Made by a program: the position numbers and the translations under genes
In this document: positions 36,372 to 45,575 of the stretch, in pieces
Position numbering within the stretch: the first letter of the stretch is position 1
Layout: each line of letters begins with the position of its first letter
Notes under the pieces: generated by a model
Database searches by the model: none
What the model saw: the letters and a program-made list of their open reading frames with translations, nothing else
Told to the model about the DNA's origin: nothing
Assembly (NCBI RefSeq): GCF_003634455.1
Contig: NZ_RBLC01000004.1
Location: 186,001-250,000 of the forward strand
DNA length: 64,000 nt
Direction: 5' to 3'
From: Flavobacterium endophyticum
GTDB taxonomy: Bacteria; Bacteroidota; Bacteroidia; Flavobacteriales; Flavobacteriaceae

Positions 36372-37556
36372 TTGATTCCAGAAATTTTAAAATCCGAAGT
36401 TCAAGATTTTATAGAAGCCAATATTCGAAAAGATATTTCAAAATTGGCTTTTCAAAAAAATCCATTTCCTTCTATTGACTATGCTTTACTGCTCAACCAA
36501 ATTGCTGCAAAAAGCAAATCAGAGCATAAGCTTCCTACGTGGTTTAACTCCAAAGGAATTGTTTATCCTCCAAAAATATCAGTAGAACAGACTTCTTCTG
36601 AAGATACCGCATTTTATAAATCAAAAATTGTCTCAGGAGAAAGCCTTATCGATTTGACAGGTGGTTTTGGCGTTGATGCCTATTACTTCTCAAAAAAAAT
36701 GAAATCGGTCGTGCATTGCGAAATGAATACTGACTTATCAGAAATCGCAAAGCATAACTTTAAAGTTCTTCAAGCTAGAAATATTGAGTGTTTTGCTGGT
36801 GACAGCTACGAAATCTTGCAAAAGCTGGACAGAAAATTTGATTGGATTTATATTGATCCATCCCGAAGAAGCGATGTAAAAGGCAAAGTGTTTCTTTTAA
36901 AAGACTGTCTGCCTAATGTTCCCGAACTGCAAGAATTTTATTTCAACTATGCTGAAAACTTATTGATAAAAACAGCACCCATCCTAGACCTCGCGGCCGG
37001 ACTCTCAGAACTCTCCAATGTAAGAGCAATCCATATTGTTGCTGTCGAGAACGAAGTCAAGGAACTGCTTTGGGAAATTTCAAAAAACCACCAAGGAAAG
37101 GCAGCAGTCAAAACCGTGAATCTTACCAAAGAGAAAACAGAAAAACTGGATTTTACCTTTGACGAAAATGAACATGCACAATATGGCTTTCCTAAAAAAT
37201 ACCTTTACGAGCCGAACAGTGCTATCATGAAATCTGGATTTTTTGATGCCGTCGGCAATAAATTCAATTTAGACAAGCTTCATGCCCATTCGCATCTTTA
37301 TACTTCGGATGAGTTAGTGGACTTTCCGGGAAGAATTTTTCAGATTGAAGAAAAGATAGGCTACACCAAGGGAGAAATGAAAAAATTTCTATCTAACAAA
37401 AAGGCCAATATAACAACCCGCAATTTTCCTGAAACTGTAGAGCATATCAGAAAAAAATGGAAAATAAATGATGGAGGAAACCTGTATTGTTTTTTTACTA
37501 CAGATATGAATAATGACAAAATAGTATTACTTTGCACCAAAATAAAAACAGAATAA
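36372..37556 (+). CDS. Class I SAM-dependent methyltransferase with THUMP-like domain
   Basis: The 394-residue protein has a central Rossmann methyltransferase domain: SAM motif LIDLTGGFGVDAYYFS, acidic motif VHCEMNTDL, and catalytic-type motif IYIDPSRRSDVKGK (about 160-173). Relatives in Bacteroidota carry a C-terminal THUMP-like domain, suggesting an RNA substrate. The start is TTG at 36372, 1 nt after the transporter stop codon, a position that supports translational coupling. The stop codon overlaps the next start by one base (TAATG). Confidence 0.8.
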   Translation: MIPEILKSEVQDFIEANIRKDISKLAFQKNPFPSIDYALLLNQIAAKSKSEHKLPTWFNSKGIVYPPKISVEQTSSEDTAFYKSKIVSGESLIDLTGGFGVDAYYFSKKMKSVVHCEMNTDLSEIAKHNFKVLQARNIECFAGDSYEILQKLDRKFDWIYIDPSRRSDVKGKVFLLKDCLPNVPELQEFYFNYAENLLIKTAPILDLAAGLSELSNVRAIHIVAVENEVKELLWEISKNHQGKAAVKTVNLTKEKTEKLDFTFDENEHAQYGFPKKYLYEPNSAIMKSGFFDAVGNKFNLDKLHAHSHLYTSDELVDFPGRIFQIEEKIGYTKGEMKKFLSNKKANITTRNFPETVEHIRKKWKINDGGNLYCFFTTDMNNDKIVLLCTKIKTE

Positions 37557-38125
37557 TGAAACGATTGCTTTTAATTGCTTTTTTAATGCTCCAGATGGGT
37601 CTTTATGCCCAAAAACCATGTGAATACAGTTCTAATTTTACAGATTCTATTGGCAGCTATAAGGAAACAGTACAAAAGATAGTGCACGAAAAAAACTTTG
37701 CAGGAACTTCAAGTTATATTTTCTTTTCGTTGATTAATGCCAGCGATATTCCTTTGCTTAATTTTCAATCTATCCAAAAAAGCAAAGACTTTATCAAGGC
37801 CAATTGTTTTGATAAAAATTCAAAAATTTACCTTCAGTTGACCAATGGAAAGATTATTACGTTATTGATTTCCGACGAAGGTAATTGTGGTTCTATGGTT
37901 CGCGATGAAGCGCAAAGCGCAAATATCCGAATCTCATCAGGTTCTTTTCTTTTTATGAAAAATACGATGGAAGAATTGGAAAAATCTCCCGTTTCGTTGA
38001 TTCGCGTAAAATATGCGACAGAAACTATCGATTATGTGATGAAGAAAGAATTGGTATCTGAATTAAACGGTGAGAAATCGTATCCAGAAAATTTCTTTAT
38101 CGACAACCTCAAATGCTTAAATTAA
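37556..38125 (+). CDS. Exported protein of unknown function
   Basis: From the ATG at 37556, which overlaps the upstream stop codon as TAATG, the 189-residue product has a clean signal peptide (MKRLLLIAFLMLQMGLYAQ). A longer frame from 37532 would bury it. The mature protein is mixed alpha/beta with two or three cysteines (KPCEYSS, NCFDKN, GNCGSM) and no motif I recognise. Its stop codon overlaps that of the convergent VanX-like gene by 3 bases, so the two genes end tail to tail with no terminator between. Confidence 0.6.
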   Translation: MKRLLLIAFLMLQMGLYAQKPCEYSSNFTDSIGSYKETVQKIVHEKNFAGTSSYIFFSLINASDIPLLNFQSIQKSKDFIKANCFDKNSKIYLQLTNGKIITLLISDEGNCGSMVRDEAQSANIRISSGSFLFMKNTMEELEKSPVSLIRVKYATETIDYVMKKELVSELNGEKSYPENFFIDNLKCLN

Positions 38126-38823
38126 TTCTTGCAGTCCCAAACAAAATTTGATATCGGCAGCGTTGAAGCATTCGTCAAGTTATAATGCCACCATTCCGAA
38201 GCAAAAGACTTGAAACCGTTTCTTAACATAATGTCTTTCAGCAACTTTCTGTTTGCCAAAACTTCGGCTGAAAGATTTTTATAATCATGCGCCGCTTCTG
38301 GGCCAAAATGGTCGAATTTTGTTCCCATATCCAGCTCATTGCCGCTATAATCCGTTAAAGTAATATCTACAGCACCTCCTCTATTGTGAATGGAACCTTT
38401 TTCAGGATCTGCCACATAGGTAGCATTTGGAGTTATCGCCCACATCTTTTTTTGTACATCCAACGGACGATAACAGTCGTATATCTTGATCTTGTAGCCT
38501 AGCTTTACAAATGCCTGATTCGCTTTAACTAACGCCTTTACAGTCTTGAATCGAAGGTAGCATTCCGGACAGTCATACACTTTTGTTTTCAAAAAATTAT
38601 CTTCGGTCGCATATTTCATGTCGTAAAAGAAATCCTTTCCATACTCTTTCAGGCTCACAAAAGAAGTATCGCTTATATTCATCTTGGCCGCTTCTAAAAG
38701 TGCCGCATTTTCTTCGATATATTTCCGATTGCTCGATAGCAGCGCATCGCTGTAGACAACTTCTTGCGGATTTTTACAAGACGAAATAAAAATTAGGCAC
38801 GCTATTAGCAGTAGAGATCTCAT
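38122..38823 (-). CDS. D-alanyl-D-alanine dipeptidase, VanX/DdpX-like lipoprotein
   Basis: The 233-residue protein from ATG 38823 begins with a lipoprotein signal (MRSLLLIACLIFISSC); an in-frame ATG at 38862 would add 13 unlikely residues. The M15D peptidase motifs are present: SIHNRGGAVDITL (zinc His and Asp), the segment DMGTKFDHFGPEA, and EWWHYN (catalytic Glu and third zinc ligand His). Such enzymes cleave D-Ala-D-Ala; outside vancomycin-resistance clusters they are thought to salvage wall peptides. No vanH/vanA-like genes are nearby. Confidence 0.9.
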   Translation of the reverse strand: MRSLLLIACLIFISSCKNPQEVVYSDALLSSNRKYIEENAALLEAAKMNISDTSFVSLKEYGKDFFYDMKYATEDNFLKTKVYDCPECYLRFKTVKALVKANQAFVKLGYKIKIYDCYRPLDVQKKMWAITPNATYVADPEKGSIHNRGGAVDITLTDYSGNELDMGTKFDHFGPEAAHDYKNLSAEVLANRKLLKDIMLRNGFKSFASEWWHYNLTNASTLPISNFVWDCKN

Positions 38824-38910
38824 AACTGTAGAAAAGTTTAATTGCAATACAAATCTATTCATTTGTATTAATTAATTTACTAATTTTAAATCAAATTAAA
38901 AACACAAAGT

Positions 38911-39357
38911 ATGAAAAAATTAATTGTTTTAGGAATTGCTTTGTTATTTTCCGGCTACATCAGCGCACAGGAAACAACAACACAAAAGAAGGCAAAAGCT
39001 GAAGTAGCCCAAGCAAAAGCAGATAGTAAAAAAGCAGCCGACAAGGCTGAAGCCAAAGCTAAAAAAGCTGAAGAAACGGCCAAGAAAGATGTCGCTAAAG
39101 CGAAAGAAAAAGCGGCCACATCAAAAACAGAAGCTAAAACGGATGCTGCTAAGGCAAAAGCTGAAGCAAAAGTAGAAACGGCAAAAGCCAAAGAAAAAGC
39201 TACTACTGCTAAAATGGAAACTAAAAAATCTGCAGCAGAAGTAAAAGATAAGGCGTCTGGCGAGTTTTACAACGGCAAAAAAGTATATACCGGACCTAAA
39301 GGCGGCAAGTATTACATTAACAAAAACGGAAATAAAACGTATATCGATCAGAAATAA
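38911..39357 (+). CDS. Exported Lys/Ala-rich protein with PBCV-basic-adaptor-like C-terminus
   Basis: The 148-residue protein has a signal peptide (MKKLIVLGIALLFSGYISAQ), then about 90 residues made almost only of Ala, Lys, Glu, Thr and Asp in repeating AKAKAE-type units, predicted to be a long charged helix. The last 30 residues, KVYTGPKGGKYYINKNGN plus KTYIDQK, match the short basic adaptor motif first noted in chlorella-virus proteins (PBCV-specific basic adaptor). The role is unknown; binding of nucleic acid or polyanionic glycans is plausible from charge. It is divergent from the VanX-like gene and closed by a strong terminator. Confidence 0.7.
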   Translation: MKKLIVLGIALLFSGYISAQETTTQKKAKAEVAQAKADSKKAADKAEAKAKKAEETAKKDVAKAKEKAATSKTEAKTDAAKAKAEAKVETAKAKEKATTAKMETKKSAAEVKDKASGEFYNGKKVYTGPKGGKYYINKNGNKTYIDQK

Positions 39358-39373
39358 TCTTAGTTGATTCAGT

Positions 39374-39407
39374 AAATCCCGATTGTTTGACAATCGGGAT
39401 TTTTTTA
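39374..39407. terminator. Hairpin terminator
   Basis: A 13-bp perfect stem (AAATCCCGATTGT, 39374-39386, with 39390-39402) and a 3-nt loop are followed by a T-run. It lies between the Lys/Ala-rich gene and the convergent deacetylase gene. Confidence 0.92.
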
Positions 39408-39423
39408 TGACTGCCCTTTACTT

Positions 39424-40359
39424 TTATTGCTTAAGTAACGTAGGATACAATTTTTCTATTTCCTCATTGTTCGGCTCTTTCTTCATCACGCGGCTAATTT
39501 CTCCTTGAGATGTCATCCATCTGTAGAACCAAGAGATTCCCCACTTTTTTTGGTAATTGTTTTTTTGCTGGTAGACTTTATCTTTTAAGGCTTCATCTAG
39601 GCTGATAAACGTATATTTTTTAGCTTTCAACAGCCTTATAATTTTAGGCAGATAATCCGCATTTAAAGAATTATCATGACACAAATAAATCTGGCTTATC
39701 TGACGATGAAATTGCAGTTCAGATTGTGCTTCGAAAAAATCAAAAATCTCTATTGTCTTGCTAACATACTTCTCTCCTATTATCTTGGCATTTGCCTTGT
39801 CGCCTTTAGCAAGATAATACTCATAAGCAATATCAAAGGCCCAGTCTGTGCTTTCAACGGTGAAAGGAGTTATCTGGTACCCTTTTTTGTCTAAATAATT
39901 TTCTATTTCCTTACGCTGTAACAAATCTTTACCCAAATCATTAAACGGAAATCGGAAATGCTTTAGGGGCTTTCCGAGCTTTTTTGCCAGTTCTCTGGTA
40001 ATCGATTCTCCTTTGTCACTATCACTCGTAAAAGCATCAAAACCCACATCGGAGTATCTGGGATGGCTAAAAGTATGATTGCCGAGCGTGATATACTTCC
40101 TTTTCGCCCAATCATTGAGCAATTGGAAATTTTTTGAAACTGAATCCGTTGCATAAATCTTTCCTTCGTTGATAAAGATAGCAACCGGCAGCTGCATTGA
40201 ATCTAGCTTTTTCAGAAGCTTTGCCTTGAATAGATCCTGCTGAAACTTTTTTGTATTAGGAACGTCATCTATGGTAATGGCTATCTGTTTCTGCGCCTGA
40301 GCGAAAACTGATTGGAAAAGAAAAACAGCCAGCAGAATTGTCTTTATATTTAGTCTCAT
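39424..40359 (-). CDS. Polysaccharide deacetylase (NodB-like) family protein
   Basis: The 311-residue exported protein has a signal peptide (about residues 1-22) and a NodB-homology domain. Visible motifs are IAITIDDVPN (catalytic Asp pair), GNHTFSHPRYSD (the two metal His residues), and RFPFNDLGKD in the place of the RPPY motif. These carbohydrate esterase family 4 enzymes remove acetyl groups from chitin-like or peptidoglycan sugars. The C-terminal part of about 90 residues beyond the domain is not recognised. A -7 element lies just upstream. Confidence 0.85.
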   Translation of the reverse strand: MRLNIKTILLAVFLFQSVFAQAQKQIAITIDDVPNTKKFQQDLFKAKLLKKLDSMQLPVAIFINEGKIYATDSVSKNFQLLNDWAKRKYITLGNHTFSHPRYSDVGFDAFTSDSDKGESITRELAKKLGKPLKHFRFPFNDLGKDLLQRKEIENYLDKKGYQITPFTVESTDWAFDIAYEYYLAKGDKANAKIIGEKYVSKTIEIFDFFEAQSELQFHRQISQIYLCHDNSLNADYLPKIIRLLKAKKYTFISLDEALKDKVYQQKNNYQKKWGISWFYRWMTSQGEISRVMKKEPNNEEIEKLYPTLLKQ

Positions 40360-40380
40360 GATTACTTTTTAGATTATTGC

Positions 40381-40388
40381 CAAATATA
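40381..40388 (-). promoter_or_regulatory. -7 promoter element of the deacetylase gene
   Basis: On the minus strand the bases read TATATTTG, an exact TAnnTTTG match, 21 nt upstream of the ATG. Confidence 0.5.
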
Positions 40389-40511
40389 ACAAAACCATAA
40401 TTCGGCTGTAGTAAAACAAGCTATAATATTCCTAAAAAATCACTCCCTTTCACCTTTGAAACTGCAAAAAAAACAATAAATTAGCAACTTTAATTTTTAT
40501 AATCAACACAA

Positions 40512-41594
40512 ATGAAAAATACTGCGTTAACGCACATTCACGAGAGTTTGGGAGCTAAGATGGTTCCATTTGCCGGATACAATATGCCTGTTCAATATGA
40601 AGGAGTAAATGCAGAACACGAAACCGTTCGTAACGGAGTCGGTGTCTTTGACGTTTCACACATGGGAGAATTCCTGATTTCAGGTCCGAATGCCTTGGCA
40701 TTAATCCAAAAAGTGACTTCAAATGATGCTTCTACGCTGACTATCGGTAAAGCGCAATATTCTTGCTTACCAAACGAAAATGGCGGTATCGTAGACGATT
40801 TGATTGTTTATAAAATGAAGGAAGACCAATACCTTTTGGTAGTAAACGCTTCGAATATTGAAAAAGACTGGAACTGGATTTCTACAAAAAATAATGTCGG
40901 AGCCGAGATGAGAAACATCTCTGACGACTATTCGTTACTTGCTATTCAAGGCCCTAAAGCCGTAGAAGCGATGCAATCACTAACATCTGTTGACTTAGCA
41001 GCCATTAAATACTATCACTTTGAAGTTGCCGATTTTGCTGGAATTTCTGATGTGATCATCTCTGCAACTGGTTATACGGGTTCTGGAGGTTTTGAAATCT
41101 ACGCGAAGAACACAGACATCGAACAAATTTGGAATAAAGTTTTTGAAGCTGGCAAAGCTTACGGAATCAAGCCAATTGGTTTGGCCGCAAGAGACACGCT
41201 TCGTTTAGAAATGGGTTTCTGCCTTTACGGAAACGATATCAACGACACGACATCACCATTGGAAGCTGGTTTAGGATGGATTACAAAATTCACCAAAGAA
41301 TTTACCAATTCTGAAAACCTACTTAAGCAAAAAGAAGCTGGAGTATTGAGAAAATTAGTCGGTTTTGAATTGACCGAAAGAGGAATTCCTCGCCATGATT
41401 ATGAAATCGTTGACAAAGACGGAAACATTATCGGTGTTGTGACTTCTGGAACAATGGCACCATCTTTGAATAAGGGAATTGGGCTGGGCTATGTTACGAC
41501 AGAATTTTCTGGAGCTGATAGCGAAATTTTTATCCGCATCAGAAAAAATGATATTCCCGCAAAAGTCGTTAAATTGCCTTTCTATAAAAAATAA
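40512..41594 (+). CDS. gcvT: Glycine cleavage system aminomethyltransferase (T protein)
   Basis: GcvT moves the methylene group from the lipoylated H protein to tetrahydrofolate and releases ammonia. The 360-residue protein has the typical start [19 protein letters not shown], the catalytic-site [10 protein letters not shown] region with the conserved Asp just before (FDVSHMG), [11 protein letters not shown], and [16 protein letters not shown]. Length is normal. No gcvH or gcvP is in the window, and no glycine riboswitch is apparent upstream. The S41 protease gene starts 7 nt downstream. Confidence 0.96.
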   Translation: MKNTALTHIHESLGAKMVPFAGYNMPVQYEGVNAEHETVRNGVGVFDVSHMGEFLISGPNALALIQKVTSNDASTLTIGKAQYSCLPNENGGIVDDLIVYKMKEDQYLLVVNASNIEKDWNWISTKNNVGAEMRNISDDYSLLAIQGPKAVEAMQSLTSVDLAAIKYYHFEVADFAGISDVIISATGYTGSGGFEIYAKNTDIEQIWNKVFEAGKAYGIKPIGLAARDTLRLEMGFCLYGNDINDTTSPLEAGLGWITKFTKEFTNSENLLKQKEAGVLRKLVGFELTERGIPRHDYEIVDKDGNIIGVVTSGTMAPSLNKGIGLGYVTTEFSGADSEIFIRIRKNDIPAKVVKLPFYKK

Positions 41595-41601
41595 AAAAAA
41601 C

Positions 41602-43650
41602 ATGAACAAAATCTGGCTGTTTTTACTGTTTGTTGCTTGTGTGTCTTATTCGCAAGACAGTGGTAAATCCTGCAATGTTTTGATAAAAATAAATACGCTC
41701 ATACAAAACGAGCACTTTAATCCTAAACCGGTAGACGACAGCCTATCGGTTTATGTTTTTGAAGCCTTGATGAATGATTTAGACACCGACAAGAATATTT
41801 TCTTGAAATCGGAATACGATTATCTCTCAAAACACAAATTCAAGTTCGATAATTATATTGCTGCTAATGACTGTTCTTTTTTTGAAGATTTTGCAAAAAC
41901 ATATAAGACCGCATTAGAACGAAGCAAATCGGCAATTGAAAAACTGCAGAAAGAAAAACTAAGTTATACTACAAATGATACTGTACGCTTTACAAAAAAA
42001 GATTTCCCTTTTTATGTAAAGGCAGAAGATGTCAGTAAAGTATACGCCAAAAGATTGCGATTCGACATTCTAGAAGATATTGCCAAAGCCAGCAAAAATT
42101 ACGATTCGCTGAAACAAAACTTCGCAAGTCTAGAAAAAATCTCAAAGCAAAAAATATTTGAGACAGCGCTCTGCAAGATCAACAACCGAATCGATTCAAA
42201 AGACGGTATCGAAAAAAACATACGCAATAGTTTTTATACTATTTTCTGCTCTTATTTCGATCCGCATACCTCCTATTTTTCATACGATACAAAATCATCT
42301 TTCCTTTCAGAACTTTCTACTGACAATCTTTCGCTCGGGATGTATGTCAGCCTAAACGAAAATGACGAATTAGTTGTTCAAGAAATTGTGCCAGGCGGTC
42401 CAGCGGCACGCACCGAAATTATCGAAAAAGGCGATCAGGTCATCAAAGTTTCACCTAAAAAAGGAGAAGATTTTTTGGTATCCTGCAGCTCCCTAGAAAC
42501 CATCGGAAGTATTATTTTTTCTGATACGCACAAGGAAATTACGCTTTCATTGAGAAAGAAAAACGGAAGTTTGTACGACGTCACTTTACAGAAAAAAATC
42601 ATGAAAGCAGACGATCATGCGGCTTACAGCTATATCGTTTCAAAAAATGATACGCGCATAGGCTATATCAATATCCCTAGCTTTTATACTGATTTCGACA
42701 AAAATACCGTCCAGGGCATTTCTGACGATGTTGCTAAAGAAATATTGAAATTGAAAAAAGACAACATCCAAGGACTGATACTTGACCTGCAAGACAATGG
42801 TGGCGGTTCTATGGAAGAAGCTATAAAGCTTTCTGGAATGTTTATCGATGCCGGTCCGGTTTCTATCTTAGTTAATAATAAAAAGGAACAGAAAGTAATC
42901 AAAGACTTTAATAGGGGCTCAATTTATAACGGGCCTGTCATTGTTTTGGTAAACGGAAATTCTGCTTCGGCCAGCGAGTTTTTTGCCGCAGCTATGCAAG
43001 ATTATAATCGCGCCATCATTGCTGGTTCAACTACTTTAGGCAAGGCCACCATGCAACAGATTCTTCCGATTGAAGAAGGTAATGAACAAGATTTCGTGAA
43101 GCTGACCATCGAGAAATTTTATAGAATCACCGGAAAAAGCCACCAGTTAACAGGAGTCGTTCCCGATATCGCAATCCCGACTTTATATGACGGAATAATT
43201 TCAAGAGAAAAAAGCTATAAGACTGCATTAAAAAATGATGCCATTGCTTCAAAAGCTAAATTTACGCCTTATTCTAGAAGTGATTTTGAAAATCTGCTTG
43301 TAGCAAGCAAAAAAAGAATCGGCACTAATGGCTATTTCAATCAAGTAAAAGCGGTCAATGAAAAAGTAAATTCGATATACAATTCGCAAAAAGCGCCAAT
43401 CGTATTGAACTTTGAAAGCGTTTTCAATGATGTGCATAGTATTGATTCGGTTTTTGACTCCGTGAAAAAACTTATAGAAACACCAATTGATTTTGAGATT
43501 TCAAACACATCGTATGAAAATGAAATTTTAAAATTTGATGAATTTCAGAAGAATATTAGTGAGTACCGAATCAAAGACTTAAAAACGAATGCTTATGTCT
43601 TGGAAGGCATTAACATAATTGCCGATTACTACGCTTCACAAAAAGATTAA
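41602..43650 (+). CDS. Exported S41-family (C-terminal processing) protease with PDZ domain
   Basis: The 682-residue protein starts at ATG 41602 with a signal peptide (MNKIWLFLLFVACVSYSQ); a longer in-frame ORF inside gcvT is not real. A PDZ domain (about 240-330, with VVQEIVPGGPAARTEIIEKG) precedes the S41 catalytic domain: Ser456 in NGNSASASEFF and Lys481 in TTLGKATMQ, exactly 25 residues apart as in the Tsp/Prc Ser-Lys dyad. Length and layout resemble Prc rather than short CtpA proteins. It acts in the periplasm. The following gene starts 7 nt downstream. Confidence 0.92.
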   Translation: MNKIWLFLLFVACVSYSQDSGKSCNVLIKINTLIQNEHFNPKPVDDSLSVYVFEALMNDLDTDKNIFLKSEYDYLSKHKFKFDNYIAANDCSFFEDFAKTYKTALERSKSAIEKLQKEKLSYTTNDTVRFTKKDFPFYVKAEDVSKVYAKRLRFDILEDIAKASKNYDSLKQNFASLEKISKQKIFETALCKINNRIDSKDGIEKNIRNSFYTIFCSYFDPHTSYFSYDTKSSFLSELSTDNLSLGMYVSLNENDELVVQEIVPGGPAARTEIIEKGDQVIKVSPKKGEDFLVSCSSLETIGSIIFSDTHKEITLSLRKKNGSLYDVTLQKKIMKADDHAAYSYIVSKNDTRIGYINIPSFYTDFDKNTVQGISDDVAKEILKLKKDNIQGLILDLQDNGGGSMEEAIKLSGMFIDAGPVSILVNNKKEQKVIKDFNRGSIYNGPVIVLVNGNSASASEFFAAAMQDYNRAIIAGSTTLGKATMQQILPIEEGNEQDFVKLTIEKFYRITGKSHQLTGVVPDIAIPTLYDGIISREKSYKTALKNDAIASKAKFTPYSRSDFENLLVASKKRIGTNGYFNQVKAVNEKVNSIYNSQKAPIVLNFESVFNDVHSIDSVFDSVKKLIETPIDFEISNTSYENEILKFDEFQKNISEYRIKDLKTNAYVLEGINIIADYYASQKD

Positions 43651-43657
43651 GTATTTT

Positions 43658-44692
43658 ATGAAGAAAATTTTCCTCACCATTGTTGCCCTGTTTAGTTTAA
43701 TTGTAGCTGAAGCTCAGGATTTCAAGACTCCTATTGACTATCTGAATTTTATCGGAAAAGAAACGGATGCCATTTCAAGGAATACCTGGAATTATACCAA
43801 AGCTGTAGCGCATAGCAAAAGCGCAAGAAGAATTGACGCTACTCGAAAAACACTGGTGAAATCCATACAAAATGCCACAAAGAAAATTACGAATCTTAAA
43901 GAAGGCTATAAAGGCGATACAGAATACCGTGACCAGCTCCTTGCCTATTTAGCCATCTCAGAAAAATACATCAATGACGACTACGGCAAAATTATCGACA
44001 TGCAAGAAGTCGCCGAGCAATCCTATGATTTTATGGAAGCTTATATCATGGCCCGTGATCTGGTGAATGAAAAAATTAATGAAGAAGTCGAAAAATTAAA
44101 TGCCAACCAGAAACTCTTTGGAAAAAAATATAACATTCAAATTACCGAAGACAATTCTGTTCTTGGAAAAAAGATGAAGATTTCGAATGCAGTTTTCAAA
44201 TACCATACTGAAATGTATCTTATTTTTTTTAAGGTAAATGTGACCGACATCAATTTGATGAAGTCAATAGAAAAAAAGGATTTGAATGCCATACAGCAAA
44301 ATGCTTCTTCTTTAGAACTCTATGCCAATGAAGGCCTAAAAAATCTTGAAGCAACAACTCCATTTAATAAGGATGCTAGCCTAATCGCCTCTACCAAAAA
44401 AGCGTTGGAATTTTACAAAAAAGAAGCGTTAGAACTGACACCGAAAGTAATTTCATTCCTGATGCTGAACCAACAAGCCGAAGACACCAAAGAATCTTTG
44501 GAGAAAAAACTTGAGAAGAACAGGACAAAGCAAGAAATCGACAATTTTAATAACCTAATCAAAGAAGTAAACCAAGAAGCGCAAGCTTATAATAAGCTGA
44601 ATGCCAAATTTTATCAAGAAAAAGTCGCCGTAAATACAAATTGGGAACAGGCCGGCGAACAATTTATTTCAAAACATGTCCCGAAAGATTAA
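43658..44692 (+). CDS. Exported helical protein, LIC11966-like surface protein
   Basis: From ATG 43658 the 344-residue product has a signal peptide (about residues 1-19, ending IVAEAQ) and is almost entirely helical. The segment YLNFIGKETDAISRNTWNYT followed by AVAHSKSARRIDATRK resembles, as I recall, proteins named LIC11966 family surface protein; the function of that family is unknown. It sits 7 nt after the S41 protease, so the pair is likely co-expressed and the helical protein could be a protease partner or substrate. Confidence 0.6.
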   Translation: MKKIFLTIVALFSLIVAEAQDFKTPIDYLNFIGKETDAISRNTWNYTKAVAHSKSARRIDATRKTLVKSIQNATKKITNLKEGYKGDTEYRDQLLAYLAISEKYINDDYGKIIDMQEVAEQSYDFMEAYIMARDLVNEKINEEVEKLNANQKLFGKKYNIQITEDNSVLGKKMKISNAVFKYHTEMYLIFFKVNVTDINLMKSIEKKDLNAIQQNASSLELYANEGLKNLEATTPFNKDASLIASTKKALEFYKKEALELTPKVISFLMLNQQAEDTKESLEKKLEKNRTKQEIDNFNNLIKEVNQEAQAYNKLNAKFYQEKVAVNTNWEQAGEQFISKHVPKD

Positions 44693-44699
44693 AAATAGA

Positions 44700-44730
44700 T
44701 TTGAAATAAAAAAGGATAAGCTTATTTTTG
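44700..44730 (+). promoter_or_regulatory. Promoter of the YebC gene
   Basis: TTTG (44700-44703), exactly 19 nt, then TATTTTTG (44723-44730): a textbook flavobacterial promoter, 22 nt before the ATG at 44753. Confidence 0.8.
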
Positions 44731-44752
44731 CAACGTTTAAAAAATTTTAGAA

Positions 44753-45469
44753 ATGGGAAGAGCGTTTGAGTTCAGAAAAAATAGAAAAATGAAGCGCTGG
44801 TCAGCAATGGCTAAAGCATTTACAAGAATTGGAAAAGATATCGTAATGGCGGTTAAGGAAGGTGGTCCAAATCCAGAGTCTAACTCTAGACTAAGAGCCG
44901 TTATCCAAAATGCCAAGGCCGTAAACATGCCAAAAGACAATGTCGAGAGAGCGATTAAGAAAGCGACCGACAAAGACACGGCAAACTATAAAGAAGTCTT
45001 ATTTGAAGGATATGCACCTCACGGAATCGCAATCCTAATCGAAACGGCTACCGACAATAATAACCGAACTGTTGCGAATATCAGAAGCTATTTCAACAAA
45101 TGTAACGGAACTATGGGAACTCAGGGTTCTGTAGAGTTTATGTTTGACCATACCTGCAATTTTAGGATTCCGGCTGAAGGAATTGATATTGAAGAAATGG
45201 AACTGGAATTTATCGATTTTGGTGCTGAAGAAATTTTTGCTGACGAAGACGGTATCTTGATTTATGCCCCTTTTGAAAGCTTTGGAGCTATCCAAAAAGA
45301 ATTAGAAAACAGAGGCATTGAAATCCTTTCTTCTGGATTTGAAAGAATTCCGCAAGTGACCAAAAAACTTACGGCAGACCAAGTGGCTGACGTAGAAAAA
45401 TTACTAGAAAAAATTGAAGAAGATGATGACGTTCAAAACGTTTATCATACTATGGAAGAAGAAGAATAG
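44753..45469 (+). CDS. YebC/PmpR-family protein
   Basis: The 238-residue protein has the YebC pattern: N-terminal MGRAFEFRKNRKMKRW, then FTRIGKDIVMAVKEGGPNPE and MPKDNVERAIKKA, and the central FEGYAPHGIAILIE and GTQGSVEFMFDH. The family was described as transcriptional regulators and, more recently, as ribosome-associated factors that relieve stalling at proline stretches; the sequence does not decide between them. It has its own well-formed promoter and a terminator, so it is monocistronic. Confidence 0.95.
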   Translation: MGRAFEFRKNRKMKRWSAMAKAFTRIGKDIVMAVKEGGPNPESNSRLRAVIQNAKAVNMPKDNVERAIKKATDKDTANYKEVLFEGYAPHGIAILIETATDNNNRTVANIRSYFNKCNGTMGTQGSVEFMFDHTCNFRIPAEGIDIEEMELEFIDFGAEEIFADEDGILIYAPFESFGAIQKELENRGIEILSSGFERIPQVTKKLTADQVADVEKLLEKIEEDDDVQNVYHTMEEEE

Positions 45470-45494
45470 TTCCAAAAAAAATATAAATCCAAAT

Positions 45495-45527
45495 AAAAAC
45501 TCTTGAGTATTGCTCAGGAGTTTTTTG
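45495..45527 (+). terminator. Terminator of the YebC gene
   Basis: AAACTCTTGAG (45497-45507) pairs with CTCAGGAGTTT (45513-45523) with one G-U pair and a 5-nt loop, followed by a T-run. Confidence 0.85.
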
Positions 45528-45575
45528 TTTTATAGGAATTCCTTACATTTACTCAAATCATTAAATCAAATCATC

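Noticed and set aside
38122..38862. Vancomycin-resistance interpretation of the VanX-like gene
   Set aside because: No vanH, vanA or regulator genes are nearby, and stand-alone VanX-like dipeptidases are common wall-salvage enzymes.
39121..39393. Minus-strand frame rich in Phe, Ser and Cys opposite the Lys/Ala-rich gene
   Set aside because: It is the complement of the Lys/Ala/Glu codon bias of the real plus-strand gene, which has a signal peptide and terminator.
40360..40511. Possible glycine riboswitch upstream of gcvT
   Set aside because: The 152-bp gap shows no aptamer-like conserved segments or expression-platform hairpin; it holds the divergent deacetylase promoter.
41479..41601. N-terminal extension of the S41 protease into gcvT
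   Set aside because: It overlaps gcvT in another frame, and the ATG at 41602 is followed directly by a signal peptide.
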